Made by a program: the position numbers and the translations under genes. Below are positions 1-8,682 of a stretch of DNA of 64,000 nt, one piece after another; the first letter of the stretch is position 1, and every line of letters starts with the position of its first letter. Under the pieces are notes generated by a model. The model worked only from the letters and a program-made list of their open reading frames with translations. It had not been told where the DNA came from and searched no databases. The DNA is from CBDBND01 sp965207985 (GTDB taxonomy: Bacteria; Pseudomonadota; Alphaproteobacteria; Rhodospirillales; Rhodospirillaceae). The DNA lies in contig CBDBND010000033.1 in assembly GCA_965207985.1 (NCBI GenBank), forward strand, positions 186,001 to 250,000. Direction: 5' to 3'.

Positions 1-920
1 ATGGCTTGGATGAGATCGACGAACATGCGCCGGCTGCCGACGATGATGCCCCTTATGGTCAGGTTCTTGATGATGATGTTAGGGAGTTTGGAAAGGGACG
101 GCGGTTCCTGCGGGCCTTGATTGTGGACCACCGGGTTGGCGCCGATATGCATGATGCGGCCGTTGGAGGCGGCAGCCAGGAGACAGTTTTCAAGCTCTCC
201 CAATCCCACATTATTGAGAATGATGTCCGCGCCTTCGCCGTCTGTGAGCTGTAGCACTTCGGATGGCCAATCCGGGTTGATGCGGTAATTGACGCCGTCA
301 TCGGCGCCCAGCTCCTTTAAACGTTTTATTTTGTCATCGCTGGACGACGTCATGATGCAGCGGGCACCGAGCATCTTGGCCCATTGCATTCCAAAGACGG
401 ACACCGCACCGGTACCCAAAGTCAGCACCGTGTCGCTGGCCTTGGCCGCGCCTGCTTCGACCACGGCGTTCCAAGCGGTGAGGCCTGGGCTTTGCAGGGT
501 GCTGGCGTCTTCATAGCTCATGCTGTCCGGCAGCTTGATCAATGCCACGGCAGGTACCACCACCTGCTCGGCGAGAAAGCCATCGATGGTGGAGGCATAA
601 TCCTTTTCCGCCATGGAGCCATGCCAGTCGCCATCGAGCCATTCCCAATAGTGGGTCATGGTCACCCGGTCGCCGACCTTGACATTGTCCACGCCGGGGC
701 CTACGGCAATGATGTCGCCGGCGTTGTCGCTTAAGGGCACACGGGTATAGGGCATAACGTTTTTGCCCAGAGCGCCCTCCATTATGGAAAGATCGCGGGC
801 GTTGATTCCGGTCGCCCGAACCCGCATGACCGCCTCGCCATGACCGGGAACAGGCTCGGGCCGTTCCACCACATGCAGATTAAAGCCCTTGGTGTAGTCG
901 CCGATTTCGTAGACTTTCAT
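1..920 (-). CDS. MDR-family NAD(P)-dependent alcohol dehydrogenase/quinone oxidoreductase (3' end outside window)
   Basis: The reading frame starts at the ATG at 918-920 and stays open to the window edge, giving about 306 residues. The N-terminal GroES-like half contains NARDLSIMEG and a DNAGDIIAVG stretch. A Rossmann half follows with the cofactor loop LTLGTGAVSVFG and later a GADIILNNVG stretch. The usual catalytic zinc ligands are absent (the Cys position reads NARD), so it resembles the zinc-independent quinone-oxidoreductase branch of medium-chain dehydrogenases. These are cytosolic enzymes that reduce quinones, enals or alcohols with NADPH. The substrate cannot be told. It stands alone; the next gene runs the other way after a 109-base gap. 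Confidence 0.85.
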   Translation of the reverse strand, partial: MKVYEIGDYTKGFNLHVVERPEPVPGHGEAVMRVRATGINARDLSIMEGALGKNVMPYTRVPLSDNAGDIIAVGPGVDNVKVGDRVTMTHYWEWLDGDWHGSMAEKDYASTIDGFLAEQVVVPAVALIKLPDSMSYEDASTLQSPGLTAWNAVVEAGAAKASDTVLTLGTGAVSVFGMQWAKMLGARCIMTSSSDDKIKRLKELGADDGVNYRINPDWPSEVLQLTDGEGADIILNNVGLGELENCLLAAASNGRIMHIGANPVVHNQGPQEPPSLSKLPNIIIKNLTIRGIIVGSRRMFVDLIQA

Positions 921-1029
921 AACCCACTCCCCAGCGGTGCATGGGCGACTACTGTAAAGGCATAACAAAGCGCCGCAACCGCCTACCGCCCCTTTCCTTG
1001 CACGACGGAACAGGCAAAACTGTCCCAGT

Positions 1030-1821
1030 ATGGTTCGGGGGATTTCAGTTTTATTGAGTTGGTGGATTGGGATCTCGGCCCTGCCCGCTCTTGCGTTTGA
1101 TTGGACCATCACCGAGTTTCAATCCAACTTCGGGGTTATTGATACACCCGCCTTTGCCGGTGGCGGCAACCACACCACCGTGGTGTTTACTATTGAACAC
1201 TCGGACGGTTGGACCTACGGCGACAATTATTTTTTCATCGACCTCGCTGAAAGCACAACGCCGTTCTACAACAACTGGGACATTTACGCCGAGCACTACT
1301 CCAACTTCAGCCTGGGGAAAATCACCGGCGAAAAGGTCGGTGTCGGCATCGTCAATGACATTGGCCTAATTGCCGGTATCAACTGGGGAATGGATGCGAA
1401 GGTTCTCAAGTACCTACCGGGCATCCGCCTTGGCTTGGACTTGCCCGGTTTCGATTTCGCCAACCTCGACATCACGGCCTACATCGACGACACCGCGGGT
1501 GTCGCCAAGGGCGGTGCGCCTAAGCAGGGCGACAGCTTCATGATCGACTTCAACTGGGGCTATCCGTTTTCCATCGGCAATCACGACTTCGCCATAAACG
1601 GACATCTGGAATACATCGACGCGCGGCGGGACTCCTTCGGCAATAAACTGGTGTCTCACGTGCTCAATCAGGAGCAAATTCGCTGGGATGTGGGCAAAGC
1701 CCTCAACGGCACACCGGGCAAGGTTTTCATCGGTGTGGAGTTTTCCATCTGGTTCAACAAATTGGGCGATCGCACCACCAACGAGTTCGCGCCGCAAGCG
1801 CTCTTTGCATACAAGTTTTAA
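1030..1821 (+). CDS. Tsx/OmpK-like outer-membrane channel protein
   Basis: This 263-residue protein begins with a signal peptide (hydrophobic ISVLLSWWIGISALPALA, then mature FDWTITEFQ). Short alternating beta-strand segments follow, and the protein ends in ALFAYKF with the terminal Phe typical of outer-membrane beta-barrels. The stretch WTYGDNYFFIDL is characteristic of the OmpK/Tsx nucleoside-channel family (DUF5020 type), whose members are about this long. It probably forms a 12-strand barrel that passes nucleosides or other small solutes. It is monocistronic, and its 3' end faces the gene at 1861. Confidence 0.8.
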   Translation: MVRGISVLLSWWIGISALPALAFDWTITEFQSNFGVIDTPAFAGGGNHTTVVFTIEHSDGWTYGDNYFFIDLAESTTPFYNNWDIYAEHYSNFSLGKITGEKVGVGIVNDIGLIAGINWGMDAKVLKYLPGIRLGLDLPGFDFANLDITAYIDDTAGVAKGGAPKQGDSFMIDFNWGYPFSIGNHDFAINGHLEYIDARRDSFGNKLVSHVLNQEQIRWDVGKALNGTPGKVFIGVEFSIWFNKLGDRTTNEFAPQALFAYKF

Positions 1822-1860
1822 GAGAACTGTTATCGAGAACGGTTACGCCGACTCAGTGAG

Positions 1861-2853
1861 TTAATTGTGTTGAGTGGTCAACGAATCTACAAACTGCTTG
1901 ATCATTTGAAGATATGTGTTGATGTGGGGAACGTCGTCACCCATGTCGCGCATATTGATGAGGTCTTTAGAGAGCTTTTGGGACTTCGTAACGATGATCT
2001 TATTGACAGCAACCAGCACTTGCTTGCTGAATCTTTGATCGACGATCCGGCAGAACTGATAAATATTGCTCGCCTTTTTCATGTGCGCTTCCATGTACTG
2101 GGGCGTCAACGTGTCGTCCTCAAGCTTGCGCTCTAAATCTTGAAAGACAGCGAGCAGGGTCTTGCCGATGGAGTTGACAAAACTCCCAACCACGTCAGCA
2201 CCGAGTGATGTTGCCAACCCGGCCTCTTCTCTGCGGTCTTCTTCATCGGCCTCGATAATTCTGTTGATGAGACTGACAATATCATCGAGGTTGGCCAGAA
2301 CGGTCGCGAAATCAAATTCCTGCTCCAACCCGCGATGAGAGAAATAGCGGTTGACGATCTCCTCGGCGCTACGAATGGCAGCCCGTGCCGTGGCATTGGC
2401 ATGGGTTTTGACAGCCTTGATGGCGGACTGCACTTTAAGCTCTTCAAGAATCCAGCGCAGAATGTCGAGCCGCAGTTGATCAATGGTTATGCCGGCTATG
2501 TCCGGAGTCTCTCCGGTTTCGAGCTGTGCTTTGATGTGTTTGTTGTAGTAGGTGGACAGTCCGGCCAGACGGCCGGCCAGTTTCTGATTTTCGACTTCAC
2601 CGACTTTATTTCCGCAGAGTTTGATCGCATTCGATTGAATACTCAGGAACACGGTCAGAAGGGGAAAGACGATGCCATCCGTCGCGTCGCTAACACCGAT
2701 ATCCGATCGTTCGCCCCGTACGGGTATGGTTTCACGAATGCAGTCCGCCAGTTTTGGCAAGACAATATCATTGAGATCGTCGGCGAACTGTTTGTCGAGA
2801 TCAACCAGATCAATGCCTGACCTGCTTTTTCTTAAAGCTTGGCGCGTTTCCAA
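1861..2853 (-). CDS. Uncharacterised helical protein, probable 5' frameshift
   Basis: I do not recognise this 330-residue protein. It is almost entirely predicted helix, rich in charged residues, and has no signal peptide or membrane span. The only initiator in this frame is a TTG at 2853 with no good ribosome-binding site, yet the frame is open upstream to 2974. A second frame supplies a plausible start (GTG at 2996) and 37 residues of similar helical character (AKVLRKARDNVVHIAKKELE), ending at TAG 2883-2885 right after a run of five A. A one-base slip at that run would join both parts into a protein of about 370 residues. Seen: the two frames and the run. Inferred: that they were one gene. 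Confidence 0.55.
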   Translation of the reverse strand: METRQALRKSRSGIDLVDLDKQFADDLNDIVLPKLADCIRETIPVRGERSDIGVSDATDGIVFPLLTVFLSIQSNAIKLCGNKVGEVENQKLAGRLAGLSTYYNKHIKAQLETGETPDIAGITIDQLRLDILRWILEELKVQSAIKAVKTHANATARAAIRSAEEIVNRYFSHRGLEQEFDFATVLANLDDIVSLINRIIEADEEDRREEAGLATSLGADVVGSFVNSIGKTLLAVFQDLERKLEDDTLTPQYMEAHMKKASNIYQFCRIVDQRFSKQVLVAVNKIIVTKSQKLSKDLINMRDMGDDVPHINTYLQMIKQFVDSLTTQHN

Positions 2854-3123
2854 AATCCAGATCAGATTGGCATCCAGCAGTTCTACATTTTTGTGGGTGA
2901 TTTCTTTTCCAACTCCTTCTTGGCGATGTGAACCACGTTGTCCCGCGCCTTGCGAAGGACCTTCGCCATTTCAGCGCTATCGTCTGCTTTTGTCACTCAA
3001 ATCCCCAGAATCTCTAACAAAATATAGGCCGGTTGAATGGCTTGGACTGAAAACTATCGCAGATTTTGTGGGCAGGATACACTTTCTCATCTTGGCTTTG
3101 AAATTTTCCGCCGGACAGAGCGA

Positions 3124-3957
3124 ATGCAGATCAACAACATTCTGTCCCTTTTTGGCACGATCGCCGCTGCCTATGCGCTCTTGCTTGTCGTGCTTTTTAT
3201 CTTTCAAGCCAAACTCATCTACTTCCCCAACACGCCTTCACGCACGCTTGAGCGAGGCCCTGACAGCATTGGGCTGGCCTTTGAGTCCGTCGATATCGTT
3301 GCGGAGGACGGCGTTCGGCTTCATGGCTGGTACATACCGGCGGATGACCGACGCGGCGTTGTGTTGTTCAGTCACGGCAATGCGGGAAACATGTCCCACC
3401 GGCTGGATTCCATAAAAATCTTCAACGATCTTGGACTCGATGTCCTGATTTTTGATTACCGCGGATACGGCGAAAGCGATGGATCGCCATCTGAACAAGG
3501 CACCTACAAGGACGGAGATGCGGTGTGGCGCTATCTGACAGAATACCGTGCTATCGCTGATGCTGAAATTATTGTCTTTGGACGGTCTTTGGGTGCCGCC
3601 ATCGCCACCTATATTGCCAGCGAACACACCCCCGGCGGGTTGATTGTGGAAAGTGGATTTACCTCCGTGCCTGACTTGGCGGCTAAGATCTATCCCTGGC
3701 TACCGGTACGCTGGTTGACCCGGATCATCTATCCCAACGCTGAACGTCTACAAAAAGTGTCCTCACCTGTGCTTGTCATCCACAGCCGGGATGATGAAAT
3801 CATCCCCTTCGACCAAGGCCAAATGCTTTTTAACTTGGCCCATGAGCCCAAGTCGTTTCTCGAACTTCGTGGCGGACACAACGAAGGTTTTCTCTTAAGT
3901 GGCCAACATTACATTGACGGTTTGAACGCGTTTCTGACAGTTGTTTTGGCTGACTGA
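3124..3957 (+). CDS. Membrane-anchored alpha/beta hydrolase (ABHD13/BEM46-like)
   Basis: The ATG at 3124 opens a 277-residue protein with one N-terminal membrane segment (FGTIAAAYALLLVVLFIFQ), followed by the LIYFPNTPSR-type linker typical of the BEM46/ABHD13 group. The fold signatures are all present: oxyanion region SHGNAGNMSHR, nucleophile elbow GRSLGAA, acid SRDDEIIPFD and the catalytic His in GGHNEGF. The active site probably faces the periplasm. It should cleave an ester or thioester; the substrate is unknown. An in-frame start at 3037 exists but adds 29 residues that do not resemble the family, so I prefer 3124. Confidence 0.85.
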   Translation: MQINNILSLFGTIAAAYALLLVVLFIFQAKLIYFPNTPSRTLERGPDSIGLAFESVDIVAEDGVRLHGWYIPADDRRGVVLFSHGNAGNMSHRLDSIKIFNDLGLDVLIFDYRGYGESDGSPSEQGTYKDGDAVWRYLTEYRAIADAEIIVFGRSLGAAIATYIASEHTPGGLIVESGFTSVPDLAAKIYPWLPVRWLTRIIYPNAERLQKVSSPVLVIHSRDDEIIPFDQGQMLFNLAHEPKSFLELRGGHNEGFLLSGQHYIDGLNAFLTVVLAD

Positions 3958-3971
3958 ACCCGTTGCGAGAT

Positions 3972-4505
3972 TCACTTACCGCGCAATGTGACTTTGATCG
4001 GCGTGGATGATCCGACAACAGCGAAAGCCGCTGCACTGTGGGGCGGCGGACCGAGACGAATCGGCGGGTCATTGGAAATCCCATAAGGTTCGCGCGGTAA
4101 ACCGAGCCAATTCTTATCGAACGTAAAATCGGCGTCACGATCATGATACACAGCGATAGCGTATGTGCCTTCCGAACCCACAGAAATACAGACCCGGGTG
4201 GTGTCCTCTTGCGCCGGAGTCCGCACACGATCGACAAGCCCGTCGTTATTAAGAAACCCATCAGGATTTCCATCGTGAACGTCGACCGTAATAAGACCTT
4301 CGGCCTTGCGGACATTATGGACGGTAAGGTCAATGGAAAAGCGTGCCGCTTCGCATGAATCATTTGGCAGCGCGCTCATTTGCGGGAGTTCATCAGCATC
4401 TGTGGGCGTTGCGCTTAAAACCAGGAACAAAAGAATAACAATTGCGGAGTATGGCTTTGGTTGAGTGTTAATCATTAACGGCATGATCGCGCCCCCGAGT
4501 GCCAT
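3972..4505 (-). CDS. DUF2141 family exported protein
   Basis: This 177-residue protein (shorter from the ATG at 4475) has a signal peptide (AIVILLFLVLSATPTDA) followed by one beta-rich domain. The stretches YAIAVYHDRDADFTFDKNW and GLPREPYGISNDP match DUF2141, a small periplasmic domain of unknown role whose members typically read HDxNxNxxxDxNxxGxPxEPxGxSN. The start could be any of the ATGs at 4505, 4484 or 4475; the signal peptide fits best from 4475. It runs convergent to the hydrolase at 3124, ending 14 bases from it. Confidence 0.75.
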   Translation of the reverse strand: MALGGAIMPLMINTQPKPYSAIVILLFLVLSATPTDADELPQMSALPNDSCEAARFSIDLTVHNVRKAEGLITVDVHDGNPDGFLNNDGLVDRVRTPAQEDTTRVCISVGSEGTYAIAVYHDRDADFTFDKNWLGLPREPYGISNDPPIRLGPPPHSAAAFAVVGSSTPIKVTLRGK

Positions 4506-4652
4506 TTAAATAACCATCTGAGGTGAGACGCTGCCTGCGGCCAAAGACCTCCATCACGTCACGCGGATATGGGAAATCGTGGATTTCAATGGAGGTCGAA
4601 GCCCTACCGGACCGTCTTAGCTCTAGCAAAACGTGCAAAGAGCGGGGCCACC

Positions 4653-4961
4653 ATGAAATTTCCGTATGTTTTAGAAATCGTTGCCGGAACGGCCATTGCT
4701 TTGCATGCCATCGCCGCATCCTCCGGCGAAACCCATGTGTCTTATGCCCGGCTGGCAGATGGCTCGACTCCGCGCATCACCATCGGCCAAGCCATTGTCA
4801 TCGCCGAACAGCACGCCGGGGGCGAAGCTGTTGAAGCGGAACTGGACCGGGAAGACGGACGGTTGGTCTATGACGTTGATGTGGAAACGGCTGACGGGGA
4901 CGTGGAAGTCATCATCGACCCCGTAACAGGGGACGTCCTCAGTATGGGACCTGACGACTGA
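4653..4961 (+). CDS. PepSY-domain exported protein
   Basis: A 102-residue protein from the ATG at 4653, with GAGCGGGG about six bases upstream. It has an N-terminal signal peptide (YVLEIVAGTAIALHAIAAS) and a single PepSY domain. That domain shows the usual pattern ITIGQAIVIAEQHAGGEAVEAEL, then LVYDVDVET and VIIDPVTGDVLS. PepSY domains are periplasmic or extracytoplasmic modules linked to peptidase inhibition or metal-related systems. No partner gene is adjacent. A longer in-frame start at 4569 is unlikely because it would bury the signal peptide. Confidence 0.8.
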   Translation: MKFPYVLEIVAGTAIALHAIAASSGETHVSYARLADGSTPRITIGQAIVIAEQHAGGEAVEAELDREDGRLVYDVDVETADGDVEVIIDPVTGDVLSMGPDD

Positions 4962-5012
4962 CTTTTGCTCATCTAAGTGCGTTTGTGAGGTCTCCATACT
5001 GATGCCGATGCC

Positions 5013-6167
5013 ATGACGTTGAAAGATAAACTTCCAGACAGCCGGCCAGTTCTGACTCTCATGACGTGGGTCTTTCGAATTTTGTTTGTCGGCGCCTTGG
5101 CGGTTTTTGTGTTTGCTTTTGCTTGTCAAAGCAGTGAACTGGATCTACCTGCCGAGCCTTCTGAGCGATCCCGCATGGCCCGTGTTGCGCCGATTCTACC
5201 CAACCAACACAGCTATGACCTTTCCGTCCTGTCCTTCAACGTGGCTGGATTGCCATGGCCGGTCTCGCAGAACCGGGCGGAGACCATGACGATGATCGGG
5301 CATCATATCCGCGATCTTTTGCTGGACGGTGAAGGGGTCGATGTTGTTCTCATCCAGGAAGGATTCATCGACGACACGGAAACCATTGCCGATATTCTGG
5401 GATTCTCCGAACGGATCACAGGCGCGGGTTCGGCCCTGTCCTCCCATGCCTTTGCATGCGGTGAGTGTCTGCCTGATACACGCCAGCGGAAATGGTGGAA
5501 AGGAGAAGGCATTGGCGCTTGGGCCGGCAGCGGTCTTCACATTTTCAGTGCCTATCCCATCGTCGGCATCGAACGCATGGCTTTTGGCGAGACGGCTTGT
5601 GCAGGATACGACTGTCTGGCCAACAAGGGCGCCGTCTTGGCCAGAATCATCCTGCCCGGCGCTCCTCATCCGGTGGATGTCATCACCACCCATTTGAATT
5701 CGACCAACGCGGCCGACGTACCAAAGGCCGAAACCCACTTTGCCCATGAACGCCAAGTCAGGCGTTTGGCCGACTTCTGGATACGTGCAACCGAACAGGA
5801 TCATCCCGCAATCATTGGCGGTGACTTCAACATCCGTGGATCCCATGAACGTTTTGTCCCCCTCGCCAAACTCTTTCAAGGGGCCGCCTTTGTCAAAAAC
5901 ACATGCCAAGCCGTCGGCGGCACAACCCTATGCGAGATCGATGTACGGCCCGACGCGCCGTGGCTGACGAGCCAGGACCTGCAGGCTTTCAGATCCGGCC
6001 ATAGCATGACGATCAAACCCGTTGTGGCCAAAACCGTTTTGGATCACGTATCCGCGGACGTGCCGTTGTCAGATCATTTCGGTTTTCTTGTACGGTACCG
6101 ACTGGAATGGCAATCCTATGACAGCATGGAGCGGAGAAGCGCGGACGCGCATCTGGCCGATCAGTAA
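5013..6167 (+). CDS. Endonuclease/exonuclease/phosphatase-superfamily protein, membrane-anchored
   Basis: A 384-residue protein with a hydrophobic segment at about residues 18-37 (VFRILFVGALAVFVFAF) followed by a Cys, so it is a membrane anchor or possibly a lipoprotein. The rest is an EEP domain with VLSFNVAGLPWP (Asn of motif I), VVLIQEGF (metal-binding Glu), TTHLNS, GGDFNIRGSHER (catalytic Asp/Asn) and the terminal LSDHFGFL with Asp-His. This superfamily includes DNase I, sphingomyelinases and inositol polyphosphatases. Extracytoplasmic placement and the DCLANKGAVLARI stretch suggest a lipid or nucleotide phosphodiesterase rather than DNA repair; that is inference. It converges with lptF, six bases apart. 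Confidence 0.8.
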   Translation: MTLKDKLPDSRPVLTLMTWVFRILFVGALAVFVFAFACQSSELDLPAEPSERSRMARVAPILPNQHSYDLSVLSFNVAGLPWPVSQNRAETMTMIGHHIRDLLLDGEGVDVVLIQEGFIDDTETIADILGFSERITGAGSALSSHAFACGECLPDTRQRKWWKGEGIGAWAGSGLHIFSAYPIVGIERMAFGETACAGYDCLANKGAVLARIILPGAPHPVDVITTHLNSTNAADVPKAETHFAHERQVRRLADFWIRATEQDHPAIIGGDFNIRGSHERFVPLAKLFQGAAFVKNTCQAVGGTTLCEIDVRPDAPWLTSQDLQAFRSGHSMTIKPVVAKTVLDHVSADVPLSDHFGFLVRYRLEWQSYDSMERRSADAHLADQ

Positions 6168-6173
6168 TACGCG

Positions 6174-7386
6174 TTACGCCATGCTGTTGGATTTTTTTCT
6201 AAATTGCCTCAACCATTTCCGGACATAGGCCTCGAATTCCTGAAACGGTGTCCTGCCGGCGGCTTGATCCGTGCGGACAAAAAAGTACACCGATAAACCG
6301 AAAAACACGGCAAAACTGCCCCATAAAAACGGACCAGCCGGCAACTGGGAAACAGCGGCGACTTTCTGTCCAAATTCGATCGTCTTCTGGTAGGCGAGCA
6401 GTCCAATAAGCCCGAGTATTAATCCCAAATTCCGGTTGGACCGTGGTGTGCCAATGGCAAAGAACGGCATGACAAGGATCGACAACGCATAAATCAGCCG
6501 GCCATGAAATTCAGCGGCTAGCATCTCTTGCGAAATGGTATCGGCCAAAATCTGAACGGGGTTGCTGGTCGGGCCTGGGTCTATACCGAGCCAGCGCAAG
6601 GTGCTGCGCCCATAGGCATAAAATAGCTCGTGCAAGGGCATCACTCCCCCGCGGCGGATAAGGCCGGTCTTCCGCAAGAGCCATTGGCATTTCCAAAACC
6701 GCAAAACGCATAGAACTGCTGCTTTCTCCTTGGCCCGTCCAGGACACCTGTTCACCGTCGAACAGAACGATGGTTCGGTTGCCAGCTTGATCATTCTCGA
6801 CAATTTCGCCGCGGCTGGCGGTCACGGCATCAAACGCTCCATCGTCTTGTTCGCGGTATCCGAAAAAACCTGAAAATGCCATGCCTGCATTGCGGGACTT
6901 ATCGACACGAACGGTGTACCCGTTCGGTGTGTCAATGAAAATTCCTTCACCGATACCCGCTTCAATAATTCCATTGGTGACTTGATGATGGAGCGAATGA
7001 TAAACGTACCGGCCGAGGGGCTCGACGTATCCCGTCAACCCCAAACCCAATATGGTTACGACCACGGCAAGGGATTTAACCGGCATGGCGAGACGCGCCA
7101 GGCTAAATCCTCCCGAATGGAAGGCTTGCAATTCAAGTTGCATGGACATGCGGCGAAATGCGAGCAGAACGCCCAAGAAAAGACCGAGCGGCAAAACCAG
7201 TCGGATATAGTTGGGGAATAGGCTTACGATCATCTGAACGACGACGAAGGACGATACACCCGACCCCACGGTCAGGTTTAAAAGTTGCAGCATTTTTTCA
7301 AGCAGAAGCACAACGACACTGATAAACAGGGTGATTACCATGACGGGAAAAACCTGCTTAAGGATGTAGAGGTCAATCCGCCCCAT
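6174..7386 (-). pseudogene. lptF: LptF/LptG-family LPS export permease, one frameshift
   Basis: Two overlapping frames together encode one LptF-type permease. The first (from ATG 7384-7386) begins MGRIDLYILKQVFPVMVITL and carries the first membrane helices and the beta-jellyroll domain to AEDRPYPPRG. The second resumes with VMPLHELF and continues to the last helices and a charged C-terminus at 6174. The switch lies at a run of five C at 6646-6650 (five G on the coding strand); four would keep the frame. LptF and LptG form the inner-membrane part of the LPS exporter and are normally essential. An assembly error or a redundant copy is therefore as likely as true inactivation. No partner lptG is adjacent. 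Confidence 0.8.
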
Positions 7387-7406
7387 GGCGTCTTCCTAAT
7401 ACAAGC

Positions 7407-7452
7407 GTCTATACTCGGTAGACGGTTCGTGGGGGCGCGAACCTCTATAGAC
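7407..7452. promoter_or_regulatory. Composite inverted repeat upstream of the inositol operon
   Basis: The gap between lptF and ino1 holds nested inverted repeats. GTCTATA (7407-7413) can pair with TATAGAC (7446-7452), enclosing GGTTCG (7424-7429) paired with CGAACC (7438-7443). GTCTA at 7407 can instead pair with TAGAC at 7419-7423, so two alternative hairpins are possible. It could be an operator or a leader structure for ino1, or part of the lptF leader. No T-tract follows, so a simple terminator is unlikely. Confidence 0.35.
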
Positions 7453-7545
7453 ATCCCCACACGTTCCTGTAACGTTCTCCGCCTGCCGAGGGGGTACCAT
7501 TGTTAAGCGCAGTGCGGCAAACAAATAAAATTAAAGGGGTTTAAG

Positions 7546-8682
7546 ATGAACATGGTCAAGTCCGTTCGGGGCGAAGAAATCCGCATTGCGGTTGTGGGCG
7601 TGGGGAACTGTGCCAGCTCCCTGATCCAAGGTGTTCACTACTATTCCAACCGCCCTTTGAGCGATTGCTCCGGCGTTCTTCACGACTCCATTGGTCCCTA
7701 TTCTGTGTCAGACATTCAGGTCGTCGCAGCATTCGACATCGACGCGAGAAAAGTTGGCCAGGATGTCGCGGAAGCCATCTTTGCGCCCCCCAACTGCACA
7801 GAAGTCTTTGCCCCCGACGTGCCATCGACCGGTGTCACGGTGTCCATGGGACGGTCCCTGGATGGCATGGGCGAGCACATGGCCGAGTACCAGCCCTCAC
7901 GCACGTTTGTCATGGCGGATGTCAAAGAACCCTCCATGGACGAGGTTGTCACAACACTCCAGGACTCCGGCACACAGGTTCTCATCAATTACCTGCCGGT
8001 GGGTTCGCAGGAAGCCACTGAGTTTTATGCGGAGTGCGCATTGAAGGCCGACGTCGGTTTCGTCAATTGCATTCCTGTTTTTATCGCCAGTGATCCAGAG
8101 TGGAGTCAAAAATTCGCCGCTGCAAATCTGCCTATCATTGGTGATGACATCAAAGCTCAATTGGGTGCAACCATTGTGCATCGCGTACTGACGAGTTTGT
8201 TTAGTAAGCGCGGTGTACATCTCGATCGCACCTATCAAATCAACACCGGCGGTAATACGGATTTCCTCAACATGCTCAAACGGAACCGGTTGACCTCGAA
8301 AAAAATATCAAAGACGGAAGCCGTACAGTCCGTTGCGGGAACACGGCTGGAAGAAGACAACATTCATATCGGACCCAGCGATTACGTACCGTGGCAAAAG
8401 GACAATAAAGTCTGCTTTATGCGGGCAGAAGGCCGTCTGTTTGGCGACGTGCCGATGAATTTGGAACTGCGGCTTTCCGTAGAAGATTCTCCCAACTCGG
8501 CTGGTGTGGCCATCGACATGATCCGTTGCTGCAAGCTGGCCTTGGATGCAGGCATGGGCGGTGTCCTGGAAGGACCGTCAGCGTATTTCTGCAAACATCC
8601 GCCCATTCAACATGAAGACGACATCGCCTTCGACATGACCGAGCGGTTCATATCGTCCTTGCACATGCAAGGGGCTGCGTAG
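7546..8682 (+). CDS. ino1: Inositol-3-phosphate synthase
   Basis: A 378-residue enzyme that converts glucose-6-phosphate to inositol-3-phosphate using NAD internally. The ATG at 7546 follows AAAGGGG. The N-terminal Rossmann motif VVGVGNCASSLIQG is followed by the family stretches INYLPVGSQEA, FVNCIPVFIAS and GDDIKAQLGATI, then the catalytic-region YQINTGGNTDFLNM. The length fits the short actinobacterial/archaeal-type synthases rather than the 500-residue eukaryotic form. It is the first gene of a four-gene operon: its TAG overlaps the GTG of the next gene by one base, so the two are probably translationally coupled. It supplies the inositol phosphate used downstream. Confidence 0.93.
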   Translation: MNMVKSVRGEEIRIAVVGVGNCASSLIQGVHYYSNRPLSDCSGVLHDSIGPYSVSDIQVVAAFDIDARKVGQDVAEAIFAPPNCTEVFAPDVPSTGVTVSMGRSLDGMGEHMAEYQPSRTFVMADVKEPSMDEVVTTLQDSGTQVLINYLPVGSQEATEFYAECALKADVGFVNCIPVFIASDPEWSQKFAAANLPIIGDDIKAQLGATIVHRVLTSLFSKRGVHLDRTYQINTGGNTDFLNMLKRNRLTSKKISKTEAVQSVAGTRLEEDNIHIGPSDYVPWQKDNKVCFMRAEGRLFGDVPMNLELRLSVEDSPNSAGVAIDMIRCCKLALDAGMGGVLEGPSAYFCKHPPIQHEDDIAFDMTERFISSLHMQGAA

